This document shows positions 1 through 6,734 of a DNA stretch of 9,242 bases, in pieces. The notes beneath the pieces are model-generated. The model was not told where the DNA came from. It ran no database searches and saw nothing but the letters and a program-made list of their open reading frames with translations. Numbering within the stretch: the stretch's first letter is position 1; the number at the start of each line of letters is the position of its first letter. The position numbers and the translations under genes are program-made. Location of the stretch: contig JALZVB010000356.1 of assembly GCA_023300835.1 (NCBI GenBank), positions 1 through 9,242 on the forward strand, given 5' to 3'. This stretch comes from Saprospiraceae bacterium. Lineage in GTDB: Bacteria; Bacteroidota; Bacteroidia; Chitinophagales; Saprospiraceae.

Positions 1-32
1 AGCGGATGAGAATCACCTTTGAACAGCCTAGA

Positions 33-70
33 CTTTTTGTTACTTTTTCGGCGATGGAAAAAGTAAAAAG
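33..70. repeat. Imperfect 14-bp stem-loop of A/T runs, probable intergenic repeat element
   Basis: The arm at 33-49 pairs with the arm at 57-70 around a 7-base loop (ggcgatg). All 14 bases of the right arm can pair, leaving a 3-base bulge (gtt, 39-41) in the left arm. Each arm is two runs of five T (or five A) joined by a short AC/GT spacer. From memory, similar hairpins with a GTTAC core are common between genes in Bacteroidota, where they are often mis-called as short ORFs. That family link is recollection and was not searched. A terminator role is possible but neither flank is a clean T tract. Confidence 0.4.
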
Positions 71-154
71 GCCAAAATTGAAAATCAGCTACCAAGCTAT
101 CTACTCACTTGTATTAAGCAACATCATCCTCCTAAGCTGGAACTAACTAAACAG

Positions 155-168
155 AGAGTATATACTCT
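155..168. repeat. Perfect 14-bp palindrome
   Basis: The sequence agagtatatactct is identical to its own reverse complement, with no spacer. A spacerless palindrome is a better candidate for binding a dimeric protein than for an RNA hairpin, but no regulator or promoter can be tied to it here. Confidence 0.4.
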
Positions 169-227
169 TATTAAATTGTCTGAACTATGATTATCATGAT
201 GAACGAAGGTTTCTACACCAGCAGAAT

Positions 228-250
228 TATAGGTCCTAATTGGACCTATA
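228..250. repeat. Inverted repeat, 9-bp perfect stem with 5-base loop
   Basis: The arm tataggtcc at 228-236 pairs perfectly with ggacctata at 242-250 around the loop taatt. It lies about 70 bases beyond the stop codon of the minus-strand T9SS gene, so it could stabilise or end that transcript. It is not followed by a T tract on the minus strand, so an intrinsic-terminator call would be weak. Confidence 0.45.
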
Positions 251-261
251 AAGTGAGAGAC

Positions 262-279
262 CCGTTTCATCAGAAACGG
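262..279. repeat. Inverted repeat, 7-bp perfect stem with 4-base loop
   Basis: The arm ccgtttc at 262-268 pairs with gaaacgg at 273-279 around atca. It is the first strong hairpin met after the stop codon of the minus-strand gene (41 bases away) and is followed at once by the 9-bp stem at 228-250. Together they form a two-hairpin block in the presumed 3' untranslated region. Function is inferred from position only. Confidence 0.4.
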
Positions 280-319
280 CATAGAGCCTGGCAGTTTAAG
301 ACCCTGTAAATTAGAACCA

Positions 320-2122
320 TCACCTAACCACCAACTTCCCTCCAAACACAAATACCCCCATATCCCGAATCTCATAAACATAAACCCCACTATCCAGTCC
401 TTGTACATCAATTGTATTCTCTTGCCCATATACACGTTGAGATAGCACCTCCTGAACCTGTGTATTATAAAAACGGATATAAGCCCGCTCAGGCATATAT
501 TGCGCTAGAACAAGACGCGTATAATCCACGGCGGGATTAGGAAAAATAGAAACTTGTGGAGAGATGGGAAGATCAGAAGTAGCAACAGTACCCAACATTA
601 TAGTCTGACAAGAACTGTCCTGACTATTCGCATTACTGACGGTAAGACAAACCTCATAAGTCCCATTACGGGCATAACTATGAATAGGATGTTGCTCCGT
701 AGAAGTCATCCCATCACCAAAATCCCACTCCCAACTCTCTGGCCTGAAATAAGAAACATCCCAGAACTGAAAATCACTATGCACCGTCGTATCTTGCTGA
801 TACCAGAAACGAGAAACAGGATTGTTGTCTATGCCTAGCGTATCACAGGCAGAGCCGTCTAGAGGGCCTAGACGGATGGTGTTGAAGTTGGGGATTGTAC
901 CAGAATGGAATTTGGGCATTTTTATGGCTTTTAACTCCACATCACAGTCAGTTCCTTTTCTGTTAGGATGATTAATACGATCTAACTCAAAACATTGACC
1001 TCCGAAACTAATATAGATAAGATTATCAGGTCCACGTTGCATCTGTCCGAAGGAAGGTGTAAAAGAAGGAATATCACAAAGGGTGGTATCTTGTATAGCT
1101 ACAGGAGTTTTACTGGCCAGAACATTAGCAGCATCACTGTCATATTGATAAATAGTAGTTGAAGTAGAAGTATAAAAGAATCTACCTTCTGAAGCCCATT
1201 CTGCGCCACTCCAAAAGGCATCATCTTCTCCTTCTTCAATAATAAAATCTGATAGTGTTCCATTACATCTATCAAATCTGGTATGTACTGTTTGATTAAA
1301 TATCGTTCCGTCAACAATATACCCACCATGTATAATAAATTGATCTCCCTGTGGTGAAAATTTAGATTGTCCTCCCATATCCCTTAGTTGAAAAGGTAAT
1401 GTGTTAGTATACTGTAGTGAAAGTCCAGAGGGCTCCATCAAGTAAGACAGAACACTGTCTCTTTTAAATTGTAATACCCACCAATCTCTGCCATTGGCAT
1501 GTTTACAGGCTGTAATTTTCCCATGTGACCATATCCGATCATTGACAAGACTATCTTTATAGCTAAGTTCCCATTCTTCTGAACTATTTTTAATAGTCAG
1601 TGCAGATAATAAACTATAATGATCTGTTTCTCTCATATCTTCATAATTATGATATAGCATAAGAAATCTATCTTGATAACTAGGATATAGTATAAAGGCA
1701 CAGCCTTGTATTAATCTAAAGCCTGTCGATCTTATTTCATTAATTTCATTTCTCCAAGATAAATCAAACCACCTGAGTCCCTCATTAATCATTTCACCAT
1801 TTGTGATAGGCAAGTGATCAGAATCATGTATGGATTGTCCATTACAATACAAATCAAGCTGTCCGTTATTATCACATAAGGATGTATTTAATTCCTTAAA
1901 ATCTAATGTCAAAGATTCATCTGCGTAAAATATTGGCGGTAGAATATTAAAGTCAAGAATATTTGCTCCACATGCTTCTATAAGATCATCAGGTAATGTA
2001 TTACAACTATCTATACGGGACCAGTTGAATATCCATTGATGATCTTCTTTTTGAGATAAAAGCGGTGAGATCAGCATCTGTGAAAAATAAAACAGGAGTA
2101 TCAAAGGAATGTGGCTTTTCAT
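320..2122 (-). CDS. Secreted PKD-domain protein with C-terminal T9SS type A sorting domain
   Basis: Predicted surface or secreted protein exported by Sec and then by the type IX secretion system. I chose the ATG at 2122 because it starts a clean signal peptide (MKSHIPLILLFYF..., cleavage near residue 23); the frame extends 15 codons further up, but those residues are a hydrophobic run ahead of the charged start. That gives 600 aa. Residues about 140-415 hold repeated blade-like segments that resemble a beta-propeller. A PKD domain spans about 440-511, with the hallmark WEWDFGDG at 464-471. The sorting domain covers about 519-600, with IFPNP at 526-530 and the usual GVYVYEI segment near the end. 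In known T9SS cargo this last part is removed during export. The ligand or role is unknown; PKD domains usually mediate adhesion or spacing. It lies 128 bp downstream of the lipoprotein gene on the same strand. Base composition changes within the gene: the 3' third is clearly more GC-rich. Confidence 0.9.
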   Translation of the reverse strand: MKSHIPLILLFYFSQMLISPLLSQKEDHQWIFNWSRIDSCNTLPDDLIEACGANILDFNILPPIFYADESLTLDFKELNTSLCDNNGQLDLYCNGQSIHDSDHLPITNGEMINEGLRWFDLSWRNEINEIRSTGFRLIQGCAFILYPSYQDRFLMLYHNYEDMRETDHYSLLSALTIKNSSEEWELSYKDSLVNDRIWSHGKITACKHANGRDWWVLQFKRDSVLSYLMEPSGLSLQYTNTLPFQLRDMGGQSKFSPQGDQFIIHGGYIVDGTIFNQTVHTRFDRCNGTLSDFIIEEGEDDAFWSGAEWASEGRFFYTSTSTTIYQYDSDAANVLASKTPVAIQDTTLCDIPSFTPSFGQMQRGPDNLIYISFGGQCFELDRINHPNRKGTDCDVELKAIKMPKFHSGTIPNFNTIRLGPLDGSACDTLGIDNNPVSRFWYQQDTTVHSDFQFWDVSYFRPESWEWDFGDGMTSTEQHPIHSYARNGTYEVCLTVSNANSQDSSCQTIMLGTVATSDLPISPQVSIFPNPAVDYTRLVLAQYMPERAYIRFYNTQVQEVLSQRVYGQENTIDVQGLDSGVYVYEIRDMGVFVFGGKLVVR

Positions 2123-2250
2123 CTTTGAGATTATAACGATGAATATAAATAGAAAAGAGATAAACAAACAATAGCTGGATAGTCGTAATATCCGATAACA
2201 TAAACATTATTGTAACGCTTAATTTTTCCTTAGTTTTTTTGGATAAACGC

Positions 2251-2781
2251 CTACCCCACCATCAATGCGCCAAACCGGGCTTCTATTCTTCCATTAATAT
2301 TACGTGTAGGAATAGATCTGAATCGGAGAGCTAACCTTATTTTCAACCTATCATTAAAGATAAAGTCTTCTATATTTGATAGAGATGGGTTGAGTCTTAT
2401 TTCACTTTTATTTCCGAAAGGGATACGTTCTATAAAAAATATCTCTTTAGTGTCTAGGTCGTCTACTGGATTTATAACATCAATGATGATTTCATCTATA
2501 AAGTCCAGATCTGGAGCAAGACCATCTCTCGATATCATAAGTGCCGTATTAGCTCTTACAAAGTCTACATCGGCTTCAGAAAACCCAATATTACCCAGTT
2601 GAAAGGTGTACGGAAATAAGATTTCTGTTTCAAAGAAAAGGGTTCTCTCAGGGCTGGAGCCAGCCAGAATAGTGAAATCTATTATTGTATCTATATCAAA
2701 GAGCAGTTCATCACTAGTGCAAGATTGAAAAAATAGGCCTGTAGTCATGAATATAGATAGGAGAAGCGCTTTTATTTTCAT
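2251..2781 (-). CDS. Small putative lipoprotein of unknown function
   Basis: 176 aa from the ATG at 2781. That start is preferred over the upstream in-frame ATGs (to 2814) because it gives a compact lipoprotein signal peptide: MKIKALLLSIF... ending in a lipobox FQSC with the modified cysteine at residue 21. The mature protein begins CTSDELL; acidic residues just after the cysteine resemble the export signal that sends Bacteroidota lipoproteins to the cell surface (inference). The remainder alternates short hydrophobic stretches with acidic and polar ones and has no membrane segment, which suggests a beta-rich globular domain. I do not recognise a family. It shares its strand with the PKD/T9SS gene 128 bp downstream and is transcribed away from the GCS2/CBS gene. 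The two minus-strand genes may form one envelope-directed transcript, but no strong promoter or terminator between them settles this. Confidence 0.75.
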   Translation of the reverse strand: MKIKALLLSIFMTTGLFFQSCTSDELLFDIDTIIDFTILAGSSPERTLFFETEILFPYTFQLGNIGFSEADVDFVRANTALMISRDGLAPDLDFIDEIIIDVINPVDDLDTKEIFFIERIPFGNKSEIRLNPSLSNIEDFIFNDRLKIRLALRFRSIPTRNINGRIEARFGALMVG

Positions 2782-2901
2782 AAATTCAATATTATATCGT
2801 GTTATATACATCAAGAGAAACGGGTCAGAGATTACTTTTATTCCTTTTCAATATGATTAAGTATTAAGCAAGTGTAAAGATGGTGATAAAAATATAAGCA
2901 T
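2782..2901. promoter_or_regulatory. Divergent intergenic region, promoters not resolved
   Basis: This 120-bp AT-rich gap separates the minus-strand lipoprotein gene from the plus-strand GCS2/CBS gene, so both should start from it. I found no perfect Bacteroidota promoter. On the plus strand tactttta at 2833-2840 misses the TAnnTTTG box by its last base and lacks a TTG at the right distance. On the minus strand TAATATTG, with a TTG 17 bases upstream, is one mismatch away but sits too close to the ATG at 2781. Confidence 0.35.
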
Positions 2902-4839
2902 ATGGGTACGCATAAGGTTTCCAATATAACGGATGAGGTTCAGAGACAGAATTTTATAAAGTCGCTACTCAATGATATGCGTTCATTAGAACACATGTTA
3001 GCGCATGACATGTTTGAGAAAGGGATCACAAGATTCGGTGCAGAACTAGAGATGGCACTTATCAATAAGCAGACTCTCAAGCCACAGAATATAGCCATGA
3101 AGGTTATTGATGACATGAAGCATCCGAGTTGGTTAGATACAGAGTTAGCACAGTTTAATCTGGAGTTGAATCTGACGCCTCATGTTATAACTGGCAACCA
3201 TTTTGAAAAGATGGAAAAGGAGATATTTTCCTACCTTTCGAAACTAGAAAAAGCGCTGTCTAAGTACGATAGCACCTACATATTAACAGGAATACTACCC
3301 ACAATACAGAAGTTCAACCTAACACTGAATAACTTAACGCCTAAGGACAGATATCTGGCGCTTATGGAGGCTATAAAAGCGCTTAATCTCCATCAGGATT
3401 TTGAGTTAAAGATTTTCGGTATTGATGAATTATTTATTAAGCATGATTCCCCACTTATAGAAGCCGCTAATACGAGCTTCCAAGTACACCTACAATGTGA
3501 TGCGTCTAACTATGTGCAACAATATAATACAGCGCAGACATTAGCGGCACCCGTTATGGCTGTAGGCGCTAATTCTCCGTTGGTTTTCGGTAAGCGCTTA
3601 TGGCATGAGTCACGTATAGCCATGTTTGAGCAGGCGCTTGATACACGTATCACGCATGATCATATGAGAGAGCAGAGTACGCGGGTCTCGTTTGGAAAAG
3701 ACTGGTTGAATGGTTCCATCTTGGACATATATAGAGAAGATATTGCTCGGTTCAAAGTACTATTGAGTACCGTTATAGAGAAAGACAGTTGGGAACAGAT
3801 ACTCAATGGAGAGACACCGGATCTACAAGCATTACTAGTACATAATTCAACTGTGTACAGATGGAATCGGCCACAGTTTGGAAAAGATAGTAATGGTATT
3901 CCACACCTCAGAATAGAAAACAGGGTACTTCCTGCTGGACCTACCGTAATAGATCAGATGGCCAATGCAGTATTCTGGTTAGGGATGATGAAGGGCATGT
4001 CTGATCAGTATCCAGATGTAAGAAAACAGATAGAATTCTCTGCGATAAAAGACAATTTTGGTAGGGCTGCTAGGTTTGGTTTAGAAGCTGATTTTACTTG
4101 GTTTAAGAATAAGAAGATCCATGTACGAGAATTAATATTAAAAGAATTACTACCACTTGCCAAAGAAGGCCTCAAATCATATAAAGTAGCTGGTTCAGAT
4201 ATTTCTAAATATCTAGGTGTTATAAAAGATCGTGTAAAAAAGAAAACGAATGGTGCTACTTGGATTCTAGATTCGTACTCTCATCTTCTTAAAAATAAAG
4301 TATCCCGTGACGAGACACTAAGTGTATTAACACATGCTATCATGAAAAACCAACATTCAAACGAACCAGTACATAAGTGGAAAAAAGCGGACCTTAAAGA
4401 TCTGCCTGAGTACAAACCGCTAGAACTTAAGGTGTCAGAGTTTATGCAGACAGATTTAGTTACTGCTCATAAAAGCGATCTTATAACGTTGGTTGCAGAG
4501 ATAATGGATTGGCGGAGAATTAGATTTATGCCTGTAGATGACGCAGAGGGTAACTTAGATGGATTGGTGACAGCTAGACTCATTACAAGGCATCTTATGA
4601 ATAAGTCTGCCAATGATGATACGGTAACTCTGGTAGCTGATCTCATGATCAAAAAACCGATTACCATCAAACCAGACACGAGTATCATGGATGCGCTCAA
4701 AATCATGCGAAAGAATGATATAAGTTCTTTGCCAGTTGTACAAAACAAAGTACTTGTCGGTGTGATTACTGAGACTGACTTTCTAGATATTACAAGTAGG
4801 TTATTGGAACGTTTACATACAGACGTTAAGGCCAAGTAA
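2902..4839 (+). CDS. Glutamate-cysteine ligase (GCS2) family protein fused to a CBS-domain pair
   Basis: Cytosolic protein of 645 aa with no signal peptide. Residues about 40-430 match the GCS2-type carboxylate-amine ligase fold. The acidic metal/ATP-site motif is RFGAELEMAL (E48, E50), and a second acidic pair follows in TELAQFNLELN (E81, E88). NTSFQVHLQCD is at 190-200 (H196), and HLRIENRVLPAGPT lies around 335-348. Family members join glutamate or another carboxylate to an amine using ATP; the substrate here cannot be read from sequence. A linker leads to CBS1 (about 509-565) and CBS2 (about 577-635). CBS2 keeps the nucleotide-binding signature GVITETD (T623, D626). In CBS1 the matching place reads LVTARL, with L560 instead of Asp, so probably only one site binds an adenine nucleotide. 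This suggests energy-state control of the ligase-like domain (inference). The ATG at 2902 is the only sensible start. A separate promoter for the next gene begins 7 bases after the stop. Confidence 0.9.
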   Translation: MGTHKVSNITDEVQRQNFIKSLLNDMRSLEHMLAHDMFEKGITRFGAELEMALINKQTLKPQNIAMKVIDDMKHPSWLDTELAQFNLELNLTPHVITGNHFEKMEKEIFSYLSKLEKALSKYDSTYILTGILPTIQKFNLTLNNLTPKDRYLALMEAIKALNLHQDFELKIFGIDELFIKHDSPLIEAANTSFQVHLQCDASNYVQQYNTAQTLAAPVMAVGANSPLVFGKRLWHESRIAMFEQALDTRITHDHMREQSTRVSFGKDWLNGSILDIYREDIARFKVLLSTVIEKDSWEQILNGETPDLQALLVHNSTVYRWNRPQFGKDSNGIPHLRIENRVLPAGPTVIDQMANAVFWLGMMKGMSDQYPDVRKQIEFSAIKDNFGRAARFGLEADFTWFKNKKIHVRELILKELLPLAKEGLKSYKVAGSDISKYLGVIKDRVKKKTNGATWILDSYSHLLKNKVSRDETLSVLTHAIMKNQHSNEPVHKWKKADLKDLPEYKPLELKVSEFMQTDLVTAHKSDLITLVAEIMDWRRIRFMPVDDAEGNLDGLVTARLITRHLMNKSANDDTVTLVADLMIKKPITIKPDTSIMDALKIMRKNDISSLPVVQNKVLVGVITETDFLDITSRLLERLHTDVKAK

Positions 4840-4845
4840 TGGTTG

Positions 4846-4875
4846 TTGCAACTCACCTAGGTTTTAATACTTTTG
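4846..4875 (+). promoter_or_regulatory. Bacteroidota-type promoter of the TPR gene
   Basis: The -33 element TTG at 4846-4848 is followed after exactly 19 bases by the -7 element TACTTTTG at 4868-4875, a perfect match to TAnnTTTG. Transcription would start near 4880-4882, leaving a leader of about 22 bases before the ATG at 4904. The promoter lies entirely between the two plus-strand genes, so the TPR gene can be expressed independently of the GCS2/CBS gene. Confidence 0.7.
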
Positions 4876-4903
4876 TGTATCCGTGTTTCTCTGGAGTTTA
4901 TAA

Positions 4904-6412
4904 ATGTCTTGGTTGAGAGTATTAATTGTTTTAGTCTGTATCTTTTGCCATAACTTACTGCCTGCACAGTCTGAGTACAGTTATAGTTATACGGAAGAGA
5001 GCAGGATGGTGTATAAAAACATCATTGATCTCAAATTGGAACTGGCCAGGACACAACTCGACCAGTTCCAAAGGTCTGATTCCAAGAACCTATCATGGTT
5101 ACATATCGCTAATTATATTGATTTCTTTGAATTGTTTATAAGTGAAGAAAGGGATCAATTTGAAAAATTAAAAAAACATCAGGGACAGCGATTAGATGTA
5201 TTAGATAAGCATTTATCTAATAATAATCCCTACAAGAGATTTGCGAAAGCTGAGATAAAGTTACAATGGGCATTGACCAAAGCTAAATTTGGGCAGACAT
5301 ACAAGGCCGCAAGAGATATCTACGGTGCTTACAAACAGCTTGAGGATAACAGAGCAGACTTTCCAGACTTTATATATAATTACAAAAGCCTGAGCATCAT
5401 ACATTCACTCATAGAAACGGCAGATATGCCGGGTATAATCAAGTACGTTTTTAACCTAGATGGTTCAATAGAATTAGGTCTTGAAGAAATAGAAAAGGTG
5501 CTTGATTATAAAAAAGATGTTGCCGAGGAAGCATATATATTTCTTGAAGAAACAGATGCCATTTATGCTTATATACTTTTCTATCAAGCCAATAGGCAGC
5601 AAGAAGCATGGCGGTTTATTTCTGAAAGCTCATTGGACCCATCTACAAGTTTGCTTTCTACTTTCTTGACATCCAAGCTAGCCATGAGAACGGGGCAAAA
5701 TGACCTAGGACTTGATTTTCTAAGTAACCGTCCTGACTCAGAGGCATATGCTACATTTGAATATCTTGATTATCAAGAAGGTTTGTGCCTGTTGAGAAAA
5801 TTAGATTCTAGATGTGTTCCTAAATTAGAAAACTTTGTCAACAATTTCAAAGGGCAACATTATATAAAGGAGGCTTATCAAAAACTAGCATGGGCGAGTT
5901 TGATATTTGAAAATGATACTCTAGGATATTATAATCATCTGTCGCAAATAGGCTCTCATGGACAGTCCCTAGTAGATGGCGACAAACAAGCTTCTAAAGA
6001 ATTTCAACGTAAACAACTACCACAGATAGGACTGCTTAAAGTGAGATTATTGTTTGACGGTGGATACTATACAAGAGCAGCTGAAGAACTGTCAGCGTTA
6101 CAGGAATTAGAGAATAGTAAGTATGCTCTAGAGTATCATTACAGACTGGGTCGTGTAGAAGATAAGAGAGATAACCGGAAAAGAGCATTATATCATTACG
6201 GGAGAACTATCGAGCTAGGTAAGGGAAGTGATAAGTATTTTGCTTGTAATGCGGCCTTGAAAACTGGCTTGATCTATGAAGGTCAAAACCAATGGCATAG
6301 CGCTGAGAAATATTATAAATACTGTAGAACATTGTATCCAGATGAGTATAAAAATTCGCTACATCAGAAAGCAAAATCTGGACAAGAGAGAATAAAGAAA
6401 TTTCTAAAATAG
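4904..6412 (+). CDS. Exported TPR-like repeat protein of unknown function
   Basis: 502 aa with a Sec signal peptide (MSWLRVLIVLVCIFC..., predicted cleavage after LPA at residue 21), so a periplasmic or envelope location is likely. There is no lipobox and no T9SS sorting domain. The mature part is almost wholly helical with tetratricopeptide-like pairs: about 113-145, 376-402, 408-438 and 446-480. The last two are the clearest (small and aromatic residues at the usual TPR spacing, for example LGRVEDKRDNRKRALYHYGR and LIYEGQNQWHSAEKYY). TPR arrays act as protein-binding scaffolds, and the partner is unknown. The middle third (about 150-370) is helical but too diverged to assign repeats. The gene follows GCS2/CBS by 64 bp but has its own strong promoter there, and a hairpin 18 bases past the stop ends the unit. 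It resembles the many uncharacterised TPR proteins of Bacteroidota; no more precise function is supported. Confidence 0.85.
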   Translation: MSWLRVLIVLVCIFCHNLLPAQSEYSYSYTEESRMVYKNIIDLKLELARTQLDQFQRSDSKNLSWLHIANYIDFFELFISEERDQFEKLKKHQGQRLDVLDKHLSNNNPYKRFAKAEIKLQWALTKAKFGQTYKAARDIYGAYKQLEDNRADFPDFIYNYKSLSIIHSLIETADMPGIIKYVFNLDGSIELGLEEIEKVLDYKKDVAEEAYIFLEETDAIYAYILFYQANRQQEAWRFISESSLDPSTSLLSTFLTSKLAMRTGQNDLGLDFLSNRPDSEAYATFEYLDYQEGLCLLRKLDSRCVPKLENFVNNFKGQHYIKEAYQKLAWASLIFENDTLGYYNHLSQIGSHGQSLVDGDKQASKEFQRKQLPQIGLLKVRLLFDGGYYTRAAEELSALQELENSKYALEYHYRLGRVEDKRDNRKRALYHYGRTIELGKGSDKYFACNAALKTGLIYEGQNQWHSAEKYYKYCRTLYPDEYKNSLHQKAKSGQERIKKFLK

Positions 6413-6430
6413 GTAGTACTAAAATAGATA

Positions 6431-6454
6431 GGTCCCCAAACTTTTTTGGGGACC
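6431..6454. terminator. Probable (bidirectional) terminator hairpin after the TPR gene
   Basis: ggtccccaaa at 6431-6440 pairs perfectly with tttggggacc at 6445-6454 around a cttt loop: a 10-bp stem, half G/C at the base and closed by A/T pairs. It starts 18 bases after the TPR stop codon. The plus-strand tail is not T-rich (gtatcctta), whereas the minus-strand tail is somewhat richer (TATCTATTTTAG), so the hairpin could also end a minus-strand transcript coming from the promoter match at 6510-6540. Confidence 0.65.
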
Positions 6455-6509
6455 GTATCCTTAACACCCTTAATATTGAGAAATTTAATTGTTAGTCTCT
6501 TTGTTGATA

Positions 6510-6540
6510 CAAACATACGGGCACATTTCAAGTTTGGCAA
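6510..6540 (-). promoter_or_regulatory. Candidate minus-strand promoter for a short non-coding transcript
   Basis: Read on the minus strand, TTG (6540-6538) is followed after 20 bases by TATGTTTG (6517-6510), a perfect TAnnTTTG box. Transcription would begin near 6504 and meet the hairpin at 6454-6431 about 50 bases later. No start codon with a usable frame lies between. Matches of this strength do occur by chance in AT-rich DNA, so this is only a candidate. Confidence 0.35.
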
Positions 6541-6661
6541 TTTTTTTGAATGATAAGGACCTTAGTGATCATCATTAGACAAAAGGTTAAAAAGTATATA
6601 TATAAATAGGGGTAGTCAGAGGGTGACTAATTGATATGTGTAAACAATTGACTGTCAGGAA

Positions 6662-6689
6662 TTGCGGGTTAGTAAAATCAATAAATTTG
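6662..6689 (+). promoter_or_regulatory. Candidate plus-strand promoter pointing into the plsC remnant
   Basis: TTG at 6662-6664 is followed after 17 bases by TAAATTTG at 6682-6689, again a perfect -7 box. Transcription would run antisense through the plsC remnant. No gene follows on this strand, so this may be a chance match or a source of antisense RNA. Confidence 0.25.
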
Positions 6690-6734
6690 ATGACCAGTGT
6701 AAATGGGGCTACAAATTCCTCTAGTTATTCGGCG

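Larger units (their letters stand above)
1..319. other. Non-coding stretch with clustered palindromes, downstream of the T9SS gene
   Basis: No convincing gene is visible here. A plus-strand frame is open from base 3 to a stop at 144-146, but it has no family resemblance that I can name and it runs through the 33-70 hairpin, so I treat it as fortuitous. A minus-strand frame also runs from within the T9SS gene to about 124, again with nothing recognisable. What stands out is the density of inverted repeats (33-70, 155-168, 228-250, 262-279), all lying within 290 bases after the stop codon of the minus-strand gene at 320. These could serve as 3'-end structure or be remnants of intergenic repeats. 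None has the long T tract of a textbook intrinsic terminator. Confidence 0.5.
6413..6734. other. Convergent intergenic region with hairpin and candidate promoters
   Basis: No open frame here looks like a gene. The stretch lies between the ends of the plus-strand TPR gene and the minus-strand plsC remnant. It contains the terminator-like hairpin at 6431-6454, a minus-strand promoter match at 6510-6540, a plus-strand promoter match at 6662-6689, a run of seven T at 6541-6547, an AT-rich tatatata tract near 6596 and a small 6-bp stem (tagtca/tgacta) at 6613-6629. Confidence 0.5.

Noticed and set aside
259..276. Minus-strand CTGATGA plus nearby GAAA suggested a hammerhead ribozyme core in the palindrome cluster.
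   Set aside because: The CTGATGA is itself part of the 7-bp stem-loop, and no GAAA at a proper stem II distance, nor stem I/III pairing around a cleavage triplet, can be drawn.
124..435. A 103-codon minus-strand frame overlapping the 3' end of the T9SS gene.
   Set aside because: It shares its first part with the T9SS coding sequence in another frame and then runs through the hairpin block; no domain or good start context is visible.
2782..2816. Minus-strand TTG-N17-TAATATTG as the lipoprotein promoter.
   Set aside because: The -7 box has one mismatch and lies within about 5 bases of the ATG at 2781, so the transcript would begin at or inside the start codon.
2817..2826. gaaacgggtc also occurs on the opposite strand at 259-268, suggesting a shared regulatory element.
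   Set aside because: A single shared 10-mer is expected many times by chance when a 9-kb sequence is compared with itself on both strands, and the flanks do not match.
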